DNA of 7,314 nt from Pseudomonadota bacterium (GCA_023386515.1 JAEWJQ010000371.1:1-7314), one strand, 5' to 3'. Positions 1-6,563 are shown, numbered from the stretch's first letter. The notes: generated from the sequence alone by a model not told the origin. Made by a program: numbers and translations.

Positions 1-8
1 CTGCCGTA

Positions 9-1049
9 TCAGTTCGCCGCGGTCGCTTGGGATGCCGCCGTCCGGCTGACCACCACCTTTCCATAGCCCCCACCTTGCTCGACCAGTCGATGCCCCGTCT
101 CGAAGGATTCGATCGAGAACGGCGCGAGGAAGCGTGTCGCCGTCGAGCGCAGCACGCCTGCATCAATGAAGGCGGACACCTCGTTCAGGATGCGATGCTG
201 CCGCACGAGATCGGGTGTCGCGAACAGCGGCCGCGTGAACACCATTTCCCAGTGGAAGGACACGCTCTTGGTCTTCCGCAGGGCGACGTCGAGGGCATCA
301 TGATCATCGATCGCGCCGACCTTGCCCTGCGGCGCGATGATCTCGGCGATCGCCGGCAGGTGCGTGTCGGTGTGGGTCAGCGAGGCGACATAGTCGACCG
401 ACGGCACGTTCAGGGCGGCGACCTGTTCTGGCAGGGATCGGGTGTGGTCGATGACGTGGTGTGCGCCCATGCGCAGGCACCAGTCGCGGCTGTCAGGGCG
501 AGAGGCGGTGGCGATGATCGTCAGCCCAGTCAGCCGCCGCGCGAGCTGGATCAGGATCGAACCGACCCCGCCCGCACCGCCGATCACCACCAGCGAGCCG
601 CCGCCGAAATCCTTGGCGATCGGGATCTGAAAGCGGTCGAACAGCAGCTGCCATGCCGTCAGGCTGGTGAGCGGCAGCGCCGCGGCCTCCGCGAAGCCCA
701 GCGACGCGGGCTTCATCCCCACCATCCGCTCGTCGACCAGATGCAGTTCGGGATTGGCGCCGGGGCGGGTGAACGTGCCCGCATAGAAGACCGCATCACC
801 CGGCCGGAACAGCATGACCTCCGTGCCGCAGGCGACCACCGTGCCGGCCGCGTCCCAGCCGAGCACGTCCACCGTATCGGGCACGGGAACGAGCCCGGTG
901 CGCACCTTGGTATCGACCGGGTTGATCGACACGGCCTCGACGCGGACCAGCAGGTCGGTGGGGCCGGGGACCGGCGTCGCCGCCTCCGCCTCGACGAACA
1001 TGGGGCCGGCCCTGCCAGACGCGGCACGCTGGAACGTGAAGATCTTCAT
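9..1049 (-). CDS. Zinc-type alcohol dehydrogenase / quinone oxidoreductase family protein
   Basis: A 346-residue medium-chain dehydrogenase/reductase, expected to be a cytosolic NAD(P)H-dependent oxidoreductase. The N-terminal GroES-like domain (about residues 1-125) contains the family-typical VSINPVDTKVR and VLGWDAAGTV segments. The nucleotide-binding Rossmann fold follows, with GAGGVGS at residues 158-164 and the usual SLTAWQLLFDR helix before it. I see none of the cysteine-rich structural zinc loop or the catalytic zinc ligands of classical alcohol dehydrogenases, so a quinone- or enone-reductase-like activity is more likely than zinc alcohol oxidation. The length is normal for the family. 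The start at 1049 is chosen because a strong AGGAGGA lies 7 bases upstream and the protein begins MKIFTFQ, as relatives do; an upstream in-frame start at 1133 would run through the control region. It is divergent from the HxlR regulator gene, which probably controls it. The substrate is not deducible. Confidence 0.9.
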   Translation of the reverse strand: MKIFTFQRAASGRAGPMFVEAEAATPVPGPTDLLVRVEAVSINPVDTKVRTGLVPVPDTVDVLGWDAAGTVVACGTEVMLFRPGDAVFYAGTFTRPGANPELHLVDERMVGMKPASLGFAEAAALPLTSLTAWQLLFDRFQIPIAKDFGGGSLVVIGGAGGVGSILIQLARRLTGLTIIATASRPDSRDWCLRMGAHHVIDHTRSLPEQVAALNVPSVDYVASLTHTDTHLPAIAEIIAPQGKVGAIDDHDALDVALRKTKSVSFHWEMVFTRPLFATPDLVRQHRILNEVSAFIDAGVLRSTATRFLAPFSIESFETGHRLVEQGGGYGKVVVSRTAASQATAAN

Positions 1050-1056
1050 CGGCTCT

Positions 1057-1063
1057 TCCTCCT
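1057..1063 (-). promoter_or_regulatory. Ribosome binding site of the oxidoreductase gene
   Basis: AGGAGGA on the minus strand, 7 bases before the ATG at 1049. It is nearly a perfect Shine-Dalgarno sequence and decides between this start and the longer frame beginning at 1133. Confidence 0.85.
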
Positions 1064-1102
1064 GTCGACGCGGACCGTCGCGTCGCCGACGCGGCTTCGC
1101 AA

Positions 1103-1121
1103 GTACGGCGATTTTTCGTAC
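1103..1121. promoter_or_regulatory. Inverted repeat, candidate HxlR operator
   Basis: GTACG (1103-1107) and CGTAC (1117-1121) are perfect inverted arms separated by nine bases that include a run of five T. The site lies in the 98-base gap between two divergent genes, one of which encodes an HxlR-type regulator. HxlR proteins bind as dimers to palindromes of about this size next to their own gene, and known operators of the family contain TAC/GTA half-sites. On the plus strand a weak promoter can be drawn as TTCGCA (1096-1101), a 17-base spacer and TACAAG (1119-1124); the repeat would then occupy the spacer, fitting repression. The repeat is seen directly; its function is inferred. Confidence 0.55.
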
Positions 1122-1131
1122 AAGCTTCCCC

Positions 1132-1138
1132 AAAGGGA
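1132..1138 (+). promoter_or_regulatory. Ribosome binding site of the HxlR regulator gene
   Basis: AAAGGGA lies 9 bases before the ATG at 1148. It is only 3 bases before the in-frame GTG at 1142, too close to serve that codon, so the ATG is preferred. Confidence 0.6.
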
Positions 1139-1147
1139 ACCGTGATC

Positions 1148-1486
1148 ATGACCCGTCACTATCGCGACATTCCGGGATGCCCGGTCGAGGTCACGCTCGA
1201 CCTGATCAACGGCCGGTGGAAGGCCGTGGTGCTGCACCACCTGCTCGCCAGCGAGTGCCTGCGCTTCAACGAGCTGCACCGCCGCCTGCCTGGCATCACG
1301 CAGCGCCTTCTGACCAAGCAGCTTCGCGACCTGGAAAGCGCCGGGTTGCTGACGCGCACCGTCTATGCCGAGGTGCCGCCGCGCGTCGAATATCGGCTGA
1401 CGGAAGAGGGCGAGAGCCTGCGGCCGTTGATCGCATTGGCGGAGCAATGGGGACGCGGGCGGATCGCCCGGCAGGCGGCGGGTTGA
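1148..1486 (+). CDS. HxlR family winged-helix transcriptional regulator
   Basis: A 112-residue, single-domain DNA-binding protein of the HxlR family, usually a dimeric repressor that senses electrophiles, quinones or oxidants. The family signature is clear: a cysteine followed by PVEVTLDLINGRWK (residues 11-25), then LRFNELHRRLPGITQRLLTKQLRDLESAGLL (38-68) as helix-turn-helix and recognition helix, then the wing ending in VEYRLTEEGESL (80-91). Length is normal. Cys11 sits at the conserved N-terminal position used as a redox sensor in YodB and HypR; a second cysteine, Cys37, is also present, so disulphide control is possible. An alternative GTG start two codons upstream (1142) is less well placed relative to the ribosome binding site. 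The gene is divergent from the oxidoreductase gene and shares a short control region with a candidate operator. That arrangement suggests autoregulation plus control of the oxidoreductase. Confidence 0.92.
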   Translation: MTRHYRDIPGCPVEVTLDLINGRWKAVVLHHLLASECLRFNELHRRLPGITQRLLTKQLRDLESAGLLTRTVYAEVPPRVEYRLTEEGESLRPLIALAEQWGRGRIARQAAG

Positions 1487-2175
1487 ATTAGCGGCGGTCT
1501 TGCCGGTGGTGCGAGCATCGCGGAAGCGCGCGCGCAGCGGCGGCAGGTGCAGGCGCCGCTCCCGGCGTTTGAGCGCAACGCAGACCGGAGGCTTCCGGGC
1601 GGCGCTGGCCGAGCTGGACGCCGCCGCACCGCTCACGACCGTGCCCGCGCTGCCACCTTCGGTGCCGCCGCAATTGCTGCGCGCGACGGCCGCGACATCG
1701 GTGTTCTCGTCGCGGCGGCGGACCAGTTGCCGCGCTTCGGCATCCCGCTGACGCTTGGCGCCGGAGCGAGCGGGCTTAGCCACCCGTCGTCGCCCGGCGC
1801 GATCGTCCGGGGTCTCGCCCCGTCAAGGGCTCGCAGACGGTGTCCGATGAGGGCCAACGCGCTGCACAGGCAATGACCGAAGCGCAGCGACTCGACTCCG
1901 GGCGCAGCAAGCTCCCCAAATCGTTCCGTAGCGGCTCGCAGGAGAGCTAACCGGACGTGTCGCTGGCGGGGTGAAGGCGCGACCACGGAGCCTCCCTGGC
2001 TCGCTATGGCATTCCGACCTCTGCGGCGGAGGCGATCATCGCGCTGTCCATGCACACGTCGGGGGGCCTCCGATCGGTTCTCATGTGCACTGATCGAGCG
2101 ATCGCGCGCTAGGACGGCCACGCCCTGCCCGATCGGCCCTCGTCAGCAGGCGGTGCCGCCGCTACATGCCGACCG
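1487..2175. other. 689-base gap without a supportable gene; possible eroded coding sequence
   Basis: Several frames are open for 80-160 codons, but none has a recognisable domain or a convincing ribosome binding site, and GC-rich DNA gives such frames by chance. On the plus strand, the frame of position 1780 runs without stops to a TAA at 1948-1950. Its peptide has ordinary protein composition (for example AAQAMTEAQRLDSGRSKLPK, from 1864). The same frame reopens after a TGA at 1972-1974 with SLARYGIPTSAAEAIIALS and closes at a TAG at 2110-2112. This pattern of plausible peptide broken by stops could be a decayed gene, but I do not recognise the family. No clear promoter for the halogenase operon was found, although it must lie in or near this gap. 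Confidence 0.35.
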
Positions 2176-3696
2176 ATGCCAGAGACGGAGCAAGCAGGGG
2201 CGCGTCGCGTCGCGCGGGTCGTGGTGCTGGGCGGCGGCACTGCGGGATGGATGACCGCCGCGGCGCTGTCGCGCAGCTTTGGCCGCCAGGTCGCGATCAC
2301 CCTGCGGGAATCGGACGAGATTGGCATTGTCGGCGGCGGCGAGGCGACGATCCCGACGATCCATTGGTTCAACGAGCTGATCGGGCTGGACGAGGCGGCC
2401 TTTCTCCGCGCCACCAAGGCGACCTTCAAACTGGGCATCGAATTCGTCGATTGGCGCGGACCAGGACATCGCTACTTCCATCCGTTCGGCCAATATGGCG
2501 TGCCGCTTCCCGGCGTCGCGTTTCACCAGCGCTGGTTGAAGGCGCGGGAGGATGGGCTCGACGTGCCCCTGTCCGCCTTCTCGCTGGCGCAACAGCTGGC
2601 GGCGGACAACCGCTTCGCCAAGCCAGTCGCCGACCCGCGGTCGATTCTGTCCACGCTGGGCTATGCCTATCACTTTGATGCCGGCCTCTATGCCCGCCAC
2701 CTCCGCGACCTTGCCGAAACGGCGGGGACGCGCCGCGTTGAGGGCAAGCTCGACCGTGTCGAGCGCGATGGACAGACCGGCCATGTCACCGCGCTGATCA
2801 CCGAGCGGGGCGAGCGGCTAGACGGCGACCTGTTCATCGACTGTTCGGGGTTCCGGGCGTTGCTGATCGAGGGGGCGATGCAGGCCGGCTACGAGGACTG
2901 GTCGCACTGGCTACCCTGCGACCGCGCGGTGGCGATGCCCTGCGCGCGCGTGGCGGAGACCACGCCCTATACACGCTCCACCGCCTGCGCGGCCGGTTGG
3001 CAATGGCGCATTCCGCTCCAGCATCGGACCGGCAACGGTTATGTCTATGCCAGCGCGCACCTGTCCGACGACGAGGCGGCGGCGACGCTGCTCGCGCGTC
3101 TGGATGGCGAGGCCATGGCCGAACCGCGCTTCCTGCGCTTCGTCGCCGGGCGACGCCGGCGCAGCTGGATCGGCAACGTCGTCGCGATCGGCCTGTCATC
3201 CGGCTTCCTCGAGCCGCTCGAATCGACCAGCATCCATCTGATCCAAAGCGGTATTGCCAAGCTGCTGACATTATTCCCGGACCGCGACATGGATCCGGCC
3301 TTGGCGGCGCGTTACGATGCGCTGCTCGCGGCCGACATGGACAATATCAAGGATTTTCTGATCCTCCATTATCGGGCCACGACGCGCGACGAACGGTTGT
3401 GGCGGGCGGCGCGCGCGATGGCGATACCGGAAAGCCTGGCGATGCGGATCGACCATTACCGCCGGGCCGGCCGGCTGATGGTCGGCAGTGATGATCTGTT
3501 CCGCGATGCGAGCTGGCTGGCGGTGCTCGACGGACAGGGGGTCGTCGCGGATGACTACAACCCGCTCGCCGATACGATCGACGCGGCGACCAATTGTGCA
3601 CAGGTGCAGCAGATCGCTGACGTGATCGCCCGTGCCGCACCGACCTTGCCCAAGCATGACGCGGCGCTCGCCGCGCTGATCGCACAGACGGTATGA
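2176..3696 (+). CDS. Flavin-dependent tryptophan-halogenase family protein
   Basis: A 506-residue cytosolic FAD-dependent halogenase that would use reduced flavin, oxygen and halide to form hypohalous acid and halogenate an electron-rich aromatic compound. Seen in the sequence: the FAD-binding GGGTAGWM at residues 19-26; FKLGIEFVDW, whose Lys85 is the likely counterpart of the catalytic lysine (Lys79 of PrnA and RebH); the halogenase hallmark WQWRIP at 275-280; and GFLEPLESTSIHLI, whose Glu346 or Glu349 matches the region of the essential PrnA glutamate. Length is in the normal range of roughly 500-540. The ATG at 2176 is the only good start: an in-frame TAG lies at 2110 and the GxGxxG strand follows at once. 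However, no clear Shine-Dalgarno sequence precedes it. The gene overlaps the DUF6445-like gene by four bases. Related enzymes found beside TonB-dependent receptors (for example BrvH) act on free indole in vitro, but their natural substrate is unknown. Reduced flavin must come from a reductase not visible here. Confidence 0.93.
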   Translation: MPETEQAGARRVARVVVLGGGTAGWMTAAALSRSFGRQVAITLRESDEIGIVGGGEATIPTIHWFNELIGLDEAAFLRATKATFKLGIEFVDWRGPGHRYFHPFGQYGVPLPGVAFHQRWLKAREDGLDVPLSAFSLAQQLAADNRFAKPVADPRSILSTLGYAYHFDAGLYARHLRDLAETAGTRRVEGKLDRVERDGQTGHVTALITERGERLDGDLFIDCSGFRALLIEGAMQAGYEDWSHWLPCDRAVAMPCARVAETTPYTRSTACAAGWQWRIPLQHRTGNGYVYASAHLSDDEAAATLLARLDGEAMAEPRFLRFVAGRRRRSWIGNVVAIGLSSGFLEPLESTSIHLIQSGIAKLLTLFPDRDMDPALAARYDALLAADMDNIKDFLILHYRATTRDERLWRAARAMAIPESLAMRIDHYRRAGRLMVGSDDLFRDASWLAVLDGQGVVADDYNPLADTIDAATNCAQVQQIADVIARAAPTLPKHDAALAALIAQTV

Positions 3697-4370
3697 GCAC
3701 GCGGATCAGCGCTCGGCGGATCGGGGTCGAGCAGCAGCCGATCGCGATCGTCGACGGCTTCCATCCCGATCCTGACAGCCTTCGCGATATCGCCGTCACG
3801 GCGGCTTTCGAGCCTGGCCGCCACCATTACCCAGGCCTGCGCGCGCCCTTGCCGGCGAGCTATTTCGCGCAAGTCCGCCCGGCGCTGACTGTGGTGCTGC
3901 GCGAGGTGTTCGGCGCCGGCGGCGGTATCGCCCTGATCGACGCGAGCTTTGCGATCGTCACCACATCCGCCGATGCGCTGAGCCTCCCGCAGCGCGTGCC
4001 GCATGTTGACGCGCTCGATGCGGACCGGATCGCGCTGGTCCATTATCTCAGTCCGGCGGGTGGCGATGGCACCGCCTTCTACCGGCATCGCAGCACGGGT
4101 TTCGAAACGATCGATGCGTCGCGCGGGCCGCATTATGGCGAGAGGCTGGCGCGCGAGATGGCGGCGACGCCGCCTGCGCAGGCCTATATTGCCGGCGATA
4201 CGCCGCTGTTCGAGCGGATCGACGGCGTCTCCGGCGAGTATAATCGTGCGATCGTGTACCGGAGCGCAATGCTGCACAGTGGCGCGATCGCCCCCGACAC
4301 AGTGTTGAGCGCCGATCCCGCACAGGGGCGGCTGACCGTCACCGCCTTCCTGCAGCTCGTGACGTCCTAG
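3693..4370 (+). CDS. DUF6445-like protein, putative iron/2-oxoglutarate-type oxygenase
   Basis: A 225-residue protein matching, from memory, the DUF6445 family that travels with tryptophan-halogenase genes in sphingomonads and caulobacters. It has no signal peptide or membrane segment, so it is probably cytosolic. The opening PIAIVDGFHPDPDSLRDIA and the later YLSPAGGDGTAFYRHRSTGF resemble prolyl-4-hydroxylase-like double-stranded beta-helix proteins. A facial triad can be read: His104-x-Asp106 (in RVPHVDALDADR), His195 (in YRSAMLHSGAI) and Arg213 (in GRLTVTAFL), 18 residues after the distal histidine, as expected for a 2-oxoglutarate-binding arginine. This reading is inference; the family has no firm biochemical function that I know of. 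The start is the ATG of an ATGA junction with the halogenase stop, and there is only a weak ribosome binding site. Expression therefore probably depends on translational coupling. The shared operon suggests both proteins act on the same molecule or step. Confidence 0.85.
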   Translation: MSTRISARRIGVEQQPIAIVDGFHPDPDSLRDIAVTAAFEPGRHHYPGLRAPLPASYFAQVRPALTVVLREVFGAGGGIALIDASFAIVTTSADALSLPQRVPHVDALDADRIALVHYLSPAGGDGTAFYRHRSTGFETIDASRGPHYGERLAREMAATPPAQAYIAGDTPLFERIDGVSGEYNRAIVYRSAMLHSGAIAPDTVLSADPAQGRLTVTAFLQLVTS

Positions 4371-4380
4371 CCCAGGCTGG

Positions 4381-4398
4381 TCGCGGTGCGAGCCGCGA
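4381..4398. repeat. Hairpin 1 in the convergent gap
   Basis: TCGCGG (4381-4386) and CCGCGA (4393-4398) form a perfect 6-base-pair stem with a 6-base loop, 10 bases past the DUF6445-like stop codon. A competing stem, CGGTGC (4384-4389) with GCACCG (4399-4404), overlaps it. There is no T-run afterwards. It may help terminate the halogenase operon, but short GC hairpins are common in such DNA. Confidence 0.4.
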
Positions 4399-4404
4399 GC
4401 ACCG

Positions 4405-4438
4405 GCTCCGTGCCCCGCCGAGACGGGGCCGGCGGAGC
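4405..4438. terminator. Candidate bidirectional terminator hairpin
   Basis: An outer stem GCTCCG (4405-4410) / CGGAGC (4433-4438) encloses an inner stem GCCCCG (4412-4417) / CGGGGC (4424-4429) with loop CCGAGA. The result is about 12 base pairs with a small asymmetric internal loop. It lies between two convergent genes, where both transcripts must end. It lacks a T-tract on either strand, so intrinsic termination would be inefficient; it could instead be a 3'-end stabiliser or sit in a Rho-dependent region. Confidence 0.45.
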
Positions 4439-4457
4439 AGCCGCTTCGCCATGCGTG

Positions 4458-4484
4458 CCGGCGGTCATCAGGCGCGACCGCCGG
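4458..4484. terminator. Perfect 9-bp stem-loop after the glycosidase gene
   Basis: CCGGCGGTC (4458-4466) and GACCGCCGG (4476-4484) are perfect inverted repeats around a 9-base loop. On the minus strand the stem begins 9 bases after the glycosidase stop codon, the expected place for a terminator or 3'-end stabilising hairpin. No T-run follows on either strand. Confidence 0.5.
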
Positions 4485-4493
4485 ATGTGCGGA

Positions 4494-6542
4494 TCAGCGC
4501 CGCGAGCGGGGCGGCTGCACCGCGAGATAGACGGTGCTCCACAATTGCGCGGCATTGGACTCGTCGACATCCAGCTTGCCCGCCCCGAACGGCACGACCC
4601 GATAGCGACCGCCCTCATAGGTCCAGGACCAAAGCTCGGAGCTCTGCGTCGCCCTCGTCGCCTCGATCGCGCGCCACAGCGTCGCCTGCGCCGCAAGCAG
4701 CGTCCGCCGTGTCATGGGCGGCAGGTCGGTTCGCGCGAGCTGCTTTTCCAGCCCCGCGGCGAAAAGTGCCTGTTGCCAGGACCAGACGACCGCCCCGTGA
4801 TAGGCGGCCGGGGTGAAGCGCGCTTGCACTTCCGCCGGGGCGAGCGCCGCATTGGCGACGAGCAGGCCGACGTCGGTCATCAGGCCGGCCGGAAACGGCC
4901 GCATCAGTGCGGTGACATAGGTGTCGAGCGCGGCCGGATCGGGGTTGCCGAACAGCAGCGCAAATCCCTCGTCAGAATTGATGATCGGCACCGGCCGTCC
5001 CTGCGCATCGAGGGCGATGGCATGATAGGTCAGAGCCGCCGTGCCCAATGCGGCGAGCGCTCTCTCGGCGGGGACGCCGACTTTGGTGGCATAGCGGCGG
5101 ATCAACGGCCCGGCCTCGGCGGCCGGCAACGACATGCGGAACAGTTCCGGTGCCTTCGCCCGCCAGGTCGCCGCCATCGTTCCGGCGGGAGCCAATGCCT
5201 GGCGATCGGCTCGGCTCAGATAGGGATCGAGCAGCCCGGCGGCGAGCAGCCGTGCCCCCGCCTCCAGCGCGGCCGGCACCAGAACGGCATTGACGTCATA
5301 GGCATATTTGCCGCGGCCCAGACCTTCTTCGCTGTCGCGCCATTCGCCCGTCAGCCGGCCGTCGTGGATGCCGACGAGGTTGCTGGCCAGCGGCGCAGCG
5401 GCAAAAGGCTGCGCCTGCGCGACCACGAAGCGCAGGTTGCGAACCAGGCCGGCACCCGCGCTCTCCGAAGCACCGGGATGCGCCACGCTGGCGATCGGCC
5501 GGGCCAAGAAGCGGCGTGCGGCGGCCGGATCGCCGAGCAGATAGGGGGCGGCGACCGGCGCCAGCATGTAATCGTCGTCGACCATGCCATAGTCGAGTGT
5601 CGCGCCATCGCCGCCGCCGCCGTCCTTGCGATGTTCGACCACGGCGAATTCGCCGATCCCCTCCTCATGGGCGACGTCGCCCTGCGGCCCCAGTCGCGCG
5701 AGCACGGCGCCTAGCCCGGCCTCGATCGCCGGCGGGCGCAGCGCCGGCATCAGCAAGCGCAGCGACATCAACGTGTCCCGGCCGAAATAGGTGTTGAACC
5801 GCCACGACCCGGCGTTGAATTTTTCCTGATAGCTGAGGAAGCGCAAGGCGTTCCGGGCGCCAGCGTCATTCGCCGCCCGGGCGTCGAGCAGCTGGTCGAG
5901 CGGGATGCCGTGGAGCGGCGTCTCGCCCGTCGCCGCGACGATCGCAATCCGGATGCGATCGCCCGCACCCGCTTCGATGCCGGATGCCGAGAGGCGGCCC
6001 TCGATCACGCGCAATTCGAGCCGATAGCCGGGTGCGCCGTCGAGCCGGTCACGCCGCCAGACAATGCGGTCGCCGGCCACCTTAGGCCGGGTCGCAACCT
6101 CGGGTGGGAAACGGCCGACCGACTGATAGTCGCGGAGGAAGCGGACGTTGGACAGCACCGCCTGCTTGAAGGCCAGGCGCGGCACCGTGATGGTCGCCTC
6201 GGTCATGATGCCGTGTAGCGGGCGGCCCTTGTCGTCCCGCAGCGTGATCGGTCGCGGAGCCGCGTCGAGCGTCCACGTCGCGGGGCGGGCGAGCGATTGG
6301 AACCACAAGCCGACCCCGCTATTGCCAGCGGGGAAGGCGACCAGGATGCGGGGGGCGTCGCCGTTGCGCAGCAACAGATGCGCGGCCACGGCACCGTCGC
6401 GCACGAAGGCGTTGAGATTTTCCCCTTCGGTGACCTGATAGGCGAGTTCGGGCACGCCGCCGTGCTGCGGCCCCTGTCCCTGCGCCGCCAGGCCCCCCGC
6501 CATCGCCGCCCCGGCGAGCAGCGTCATCACGATCCGCGTCAT
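4494..6542 (-). CDS. Secreted six-hairpin glycosidase-like protein (debranching-enzyme-like)
   Basis: A 682-residue protein with a short Sec signal peptide (MTRIVMTLLAGAAMAGGLAA, cleavage probably near residue 20), so most likely periplasmic. Residues about 30-220 look like an all-beta N-terminal domain. The remainder resembles the (alpha/alpha)6 toroid of glycogen-debranching and related glycosidases: NTYFGRDTLMSLRLLMPAL (FGRD at 253-256), YGMVDDDYML, GEWRDSEEG (Glu400, Asp403 and Glu405-406, catalytic-acid candidates) and YHGAVVWSWQ (581-590), which parallels the YHxGxxWPW motif of debranching enzymes. The exact glycoside hydrolase family is not clear to me; this is a fold-level assignment. 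The start at 6542 is chosen because GGGAG lies 7 bases upstream; the ATG at 6548 is only one base from it, and a start at 6605 would place a strong hairpin inside the gene. It follows a TonB-dependent receptor gene by 92 bases, suggesting it trims an imported oligosaccharide. Confidence 0.8.
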   Translation of the reverse strand: MTRIVMTLLAGAAMAGGLAAQGQGPQHGGVPELAYQVTEGENLNAFVRDGAVAAHLLLRNGDAPRILVAFPAGNSGVGLWFQSLARPATWTLDAAPRPITLRDDKGRPLHGIMTEATITVPRLAFKQAVLSNVRFLRDYQSVGRFPPEVATRPKVAGDRIVWRRDRLDGAPGYRLELRVIEGRLSASGIEAGAGDRIRIAIVAATGETPLHGIPLDQLLDARAANDAGARNALRFLSYQEKFNAGSWRFNTYFGRDTLMSLRLLMPALRPPAIEAGLGAVLARLGPQGDVAHEEGIGEFAVVEHRKDGGGGDGATLDYGMVDDDYMLAPVAAPYLLGDPAAARRFLARPIASVAHPGASESAGAGLVRNLRFVVAQAQPFAAAPLASNLVGIHDGRLTGEWRDSEEGLGRGKYAYDVNAVLVPAALEAGARLLAAGLLDPYLSRADRQALAPAGTMAATWRAKAPELFRMSLPAAEAGPLIRRYATKVGVPAERALAALGTAALTYHAIALDAQGRPVPIINSDEGFALLFGNPDPAALDTYVTALMRPFPAGLMTDVGLLVANAALAPAEVQARFTPAAYHGAVVWSWQQALFAAGLEKQLARTDLPPMTRRTLLAAQATLWRAIEATRATQSSELWSWTYEGGRYRVVPFGAGKLDVDESNAAQLWSTVYLAVQPPRSRR

Positions 6543-6549
6543 TGCCATT

Positions 6550-6554
6550 CTCCC
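6550..6554 (-). promoter_or_regulatory. Ribosome binding site of the glycosidase-like gene
   Basis: GGGAG on the minus strand, 7 bases before the ATG at 6542 and only one base before the ATG at 6548. It favours the shorter protein, which begins directly with the signal peptide. Confidence 0.6.
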
Positions 6555-6563
6555 GACGAAACA

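Noticed and set aside
1050..1133. An N-terminal extension of the oxidoreductase starting at 1133.
   Set aside because: The extra 28 residues are basic and unlike the family, would cover the operator candidate, and contain the ribosome binding site of the start at 1049.
27..1145. A 372-codon open frame on the plus strand opposite the oxidoreductase.
   Set aside because: It has no recognisable motifs and an Arg/His/Asp-rich composition, and the opposite strand encodes a clear dehydrogenase with a strong ribosome binding site.
1536..1560. A 7-bp inverted repeat (AGCGGCG / CGCCGCT) as a terminator for the HxlR gene.
   Set aside because: It lies 50 bases past the stop, has an 11-base loop and no T-run, and such repeats are expected by chance in this composition.
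1046..1783. A 245-codon minus-strand frame crossing the HxlR gene and the gap.
   Set aside because: It covers a real gene on the other strand and the divergent control region, has low-complexity composition and no family signature.
1500..1876. Two overlapping plus-strand frames (1500-1751 and 1547-1876) as small genes.
   Set aside because: Neither has a ribosome binding site or recognisable protein, and both are Ala/Arg-rich as random GC-rich sequence would be.
1633..2121. A 162-codon minus-strand frame in the gap.
   Set aside because: No domain, start signal or conserved motif was visible. Kept only as a possibility under the eroded-gene note.
4386..5714. A 442-codon open frame on the plus strand.
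   Set aside because: It lies opposite the glycosidase-like gene. Its protein is rich in Arg, Gly, Gln and His without any domain, the usual shadow of a GC-rich gene.
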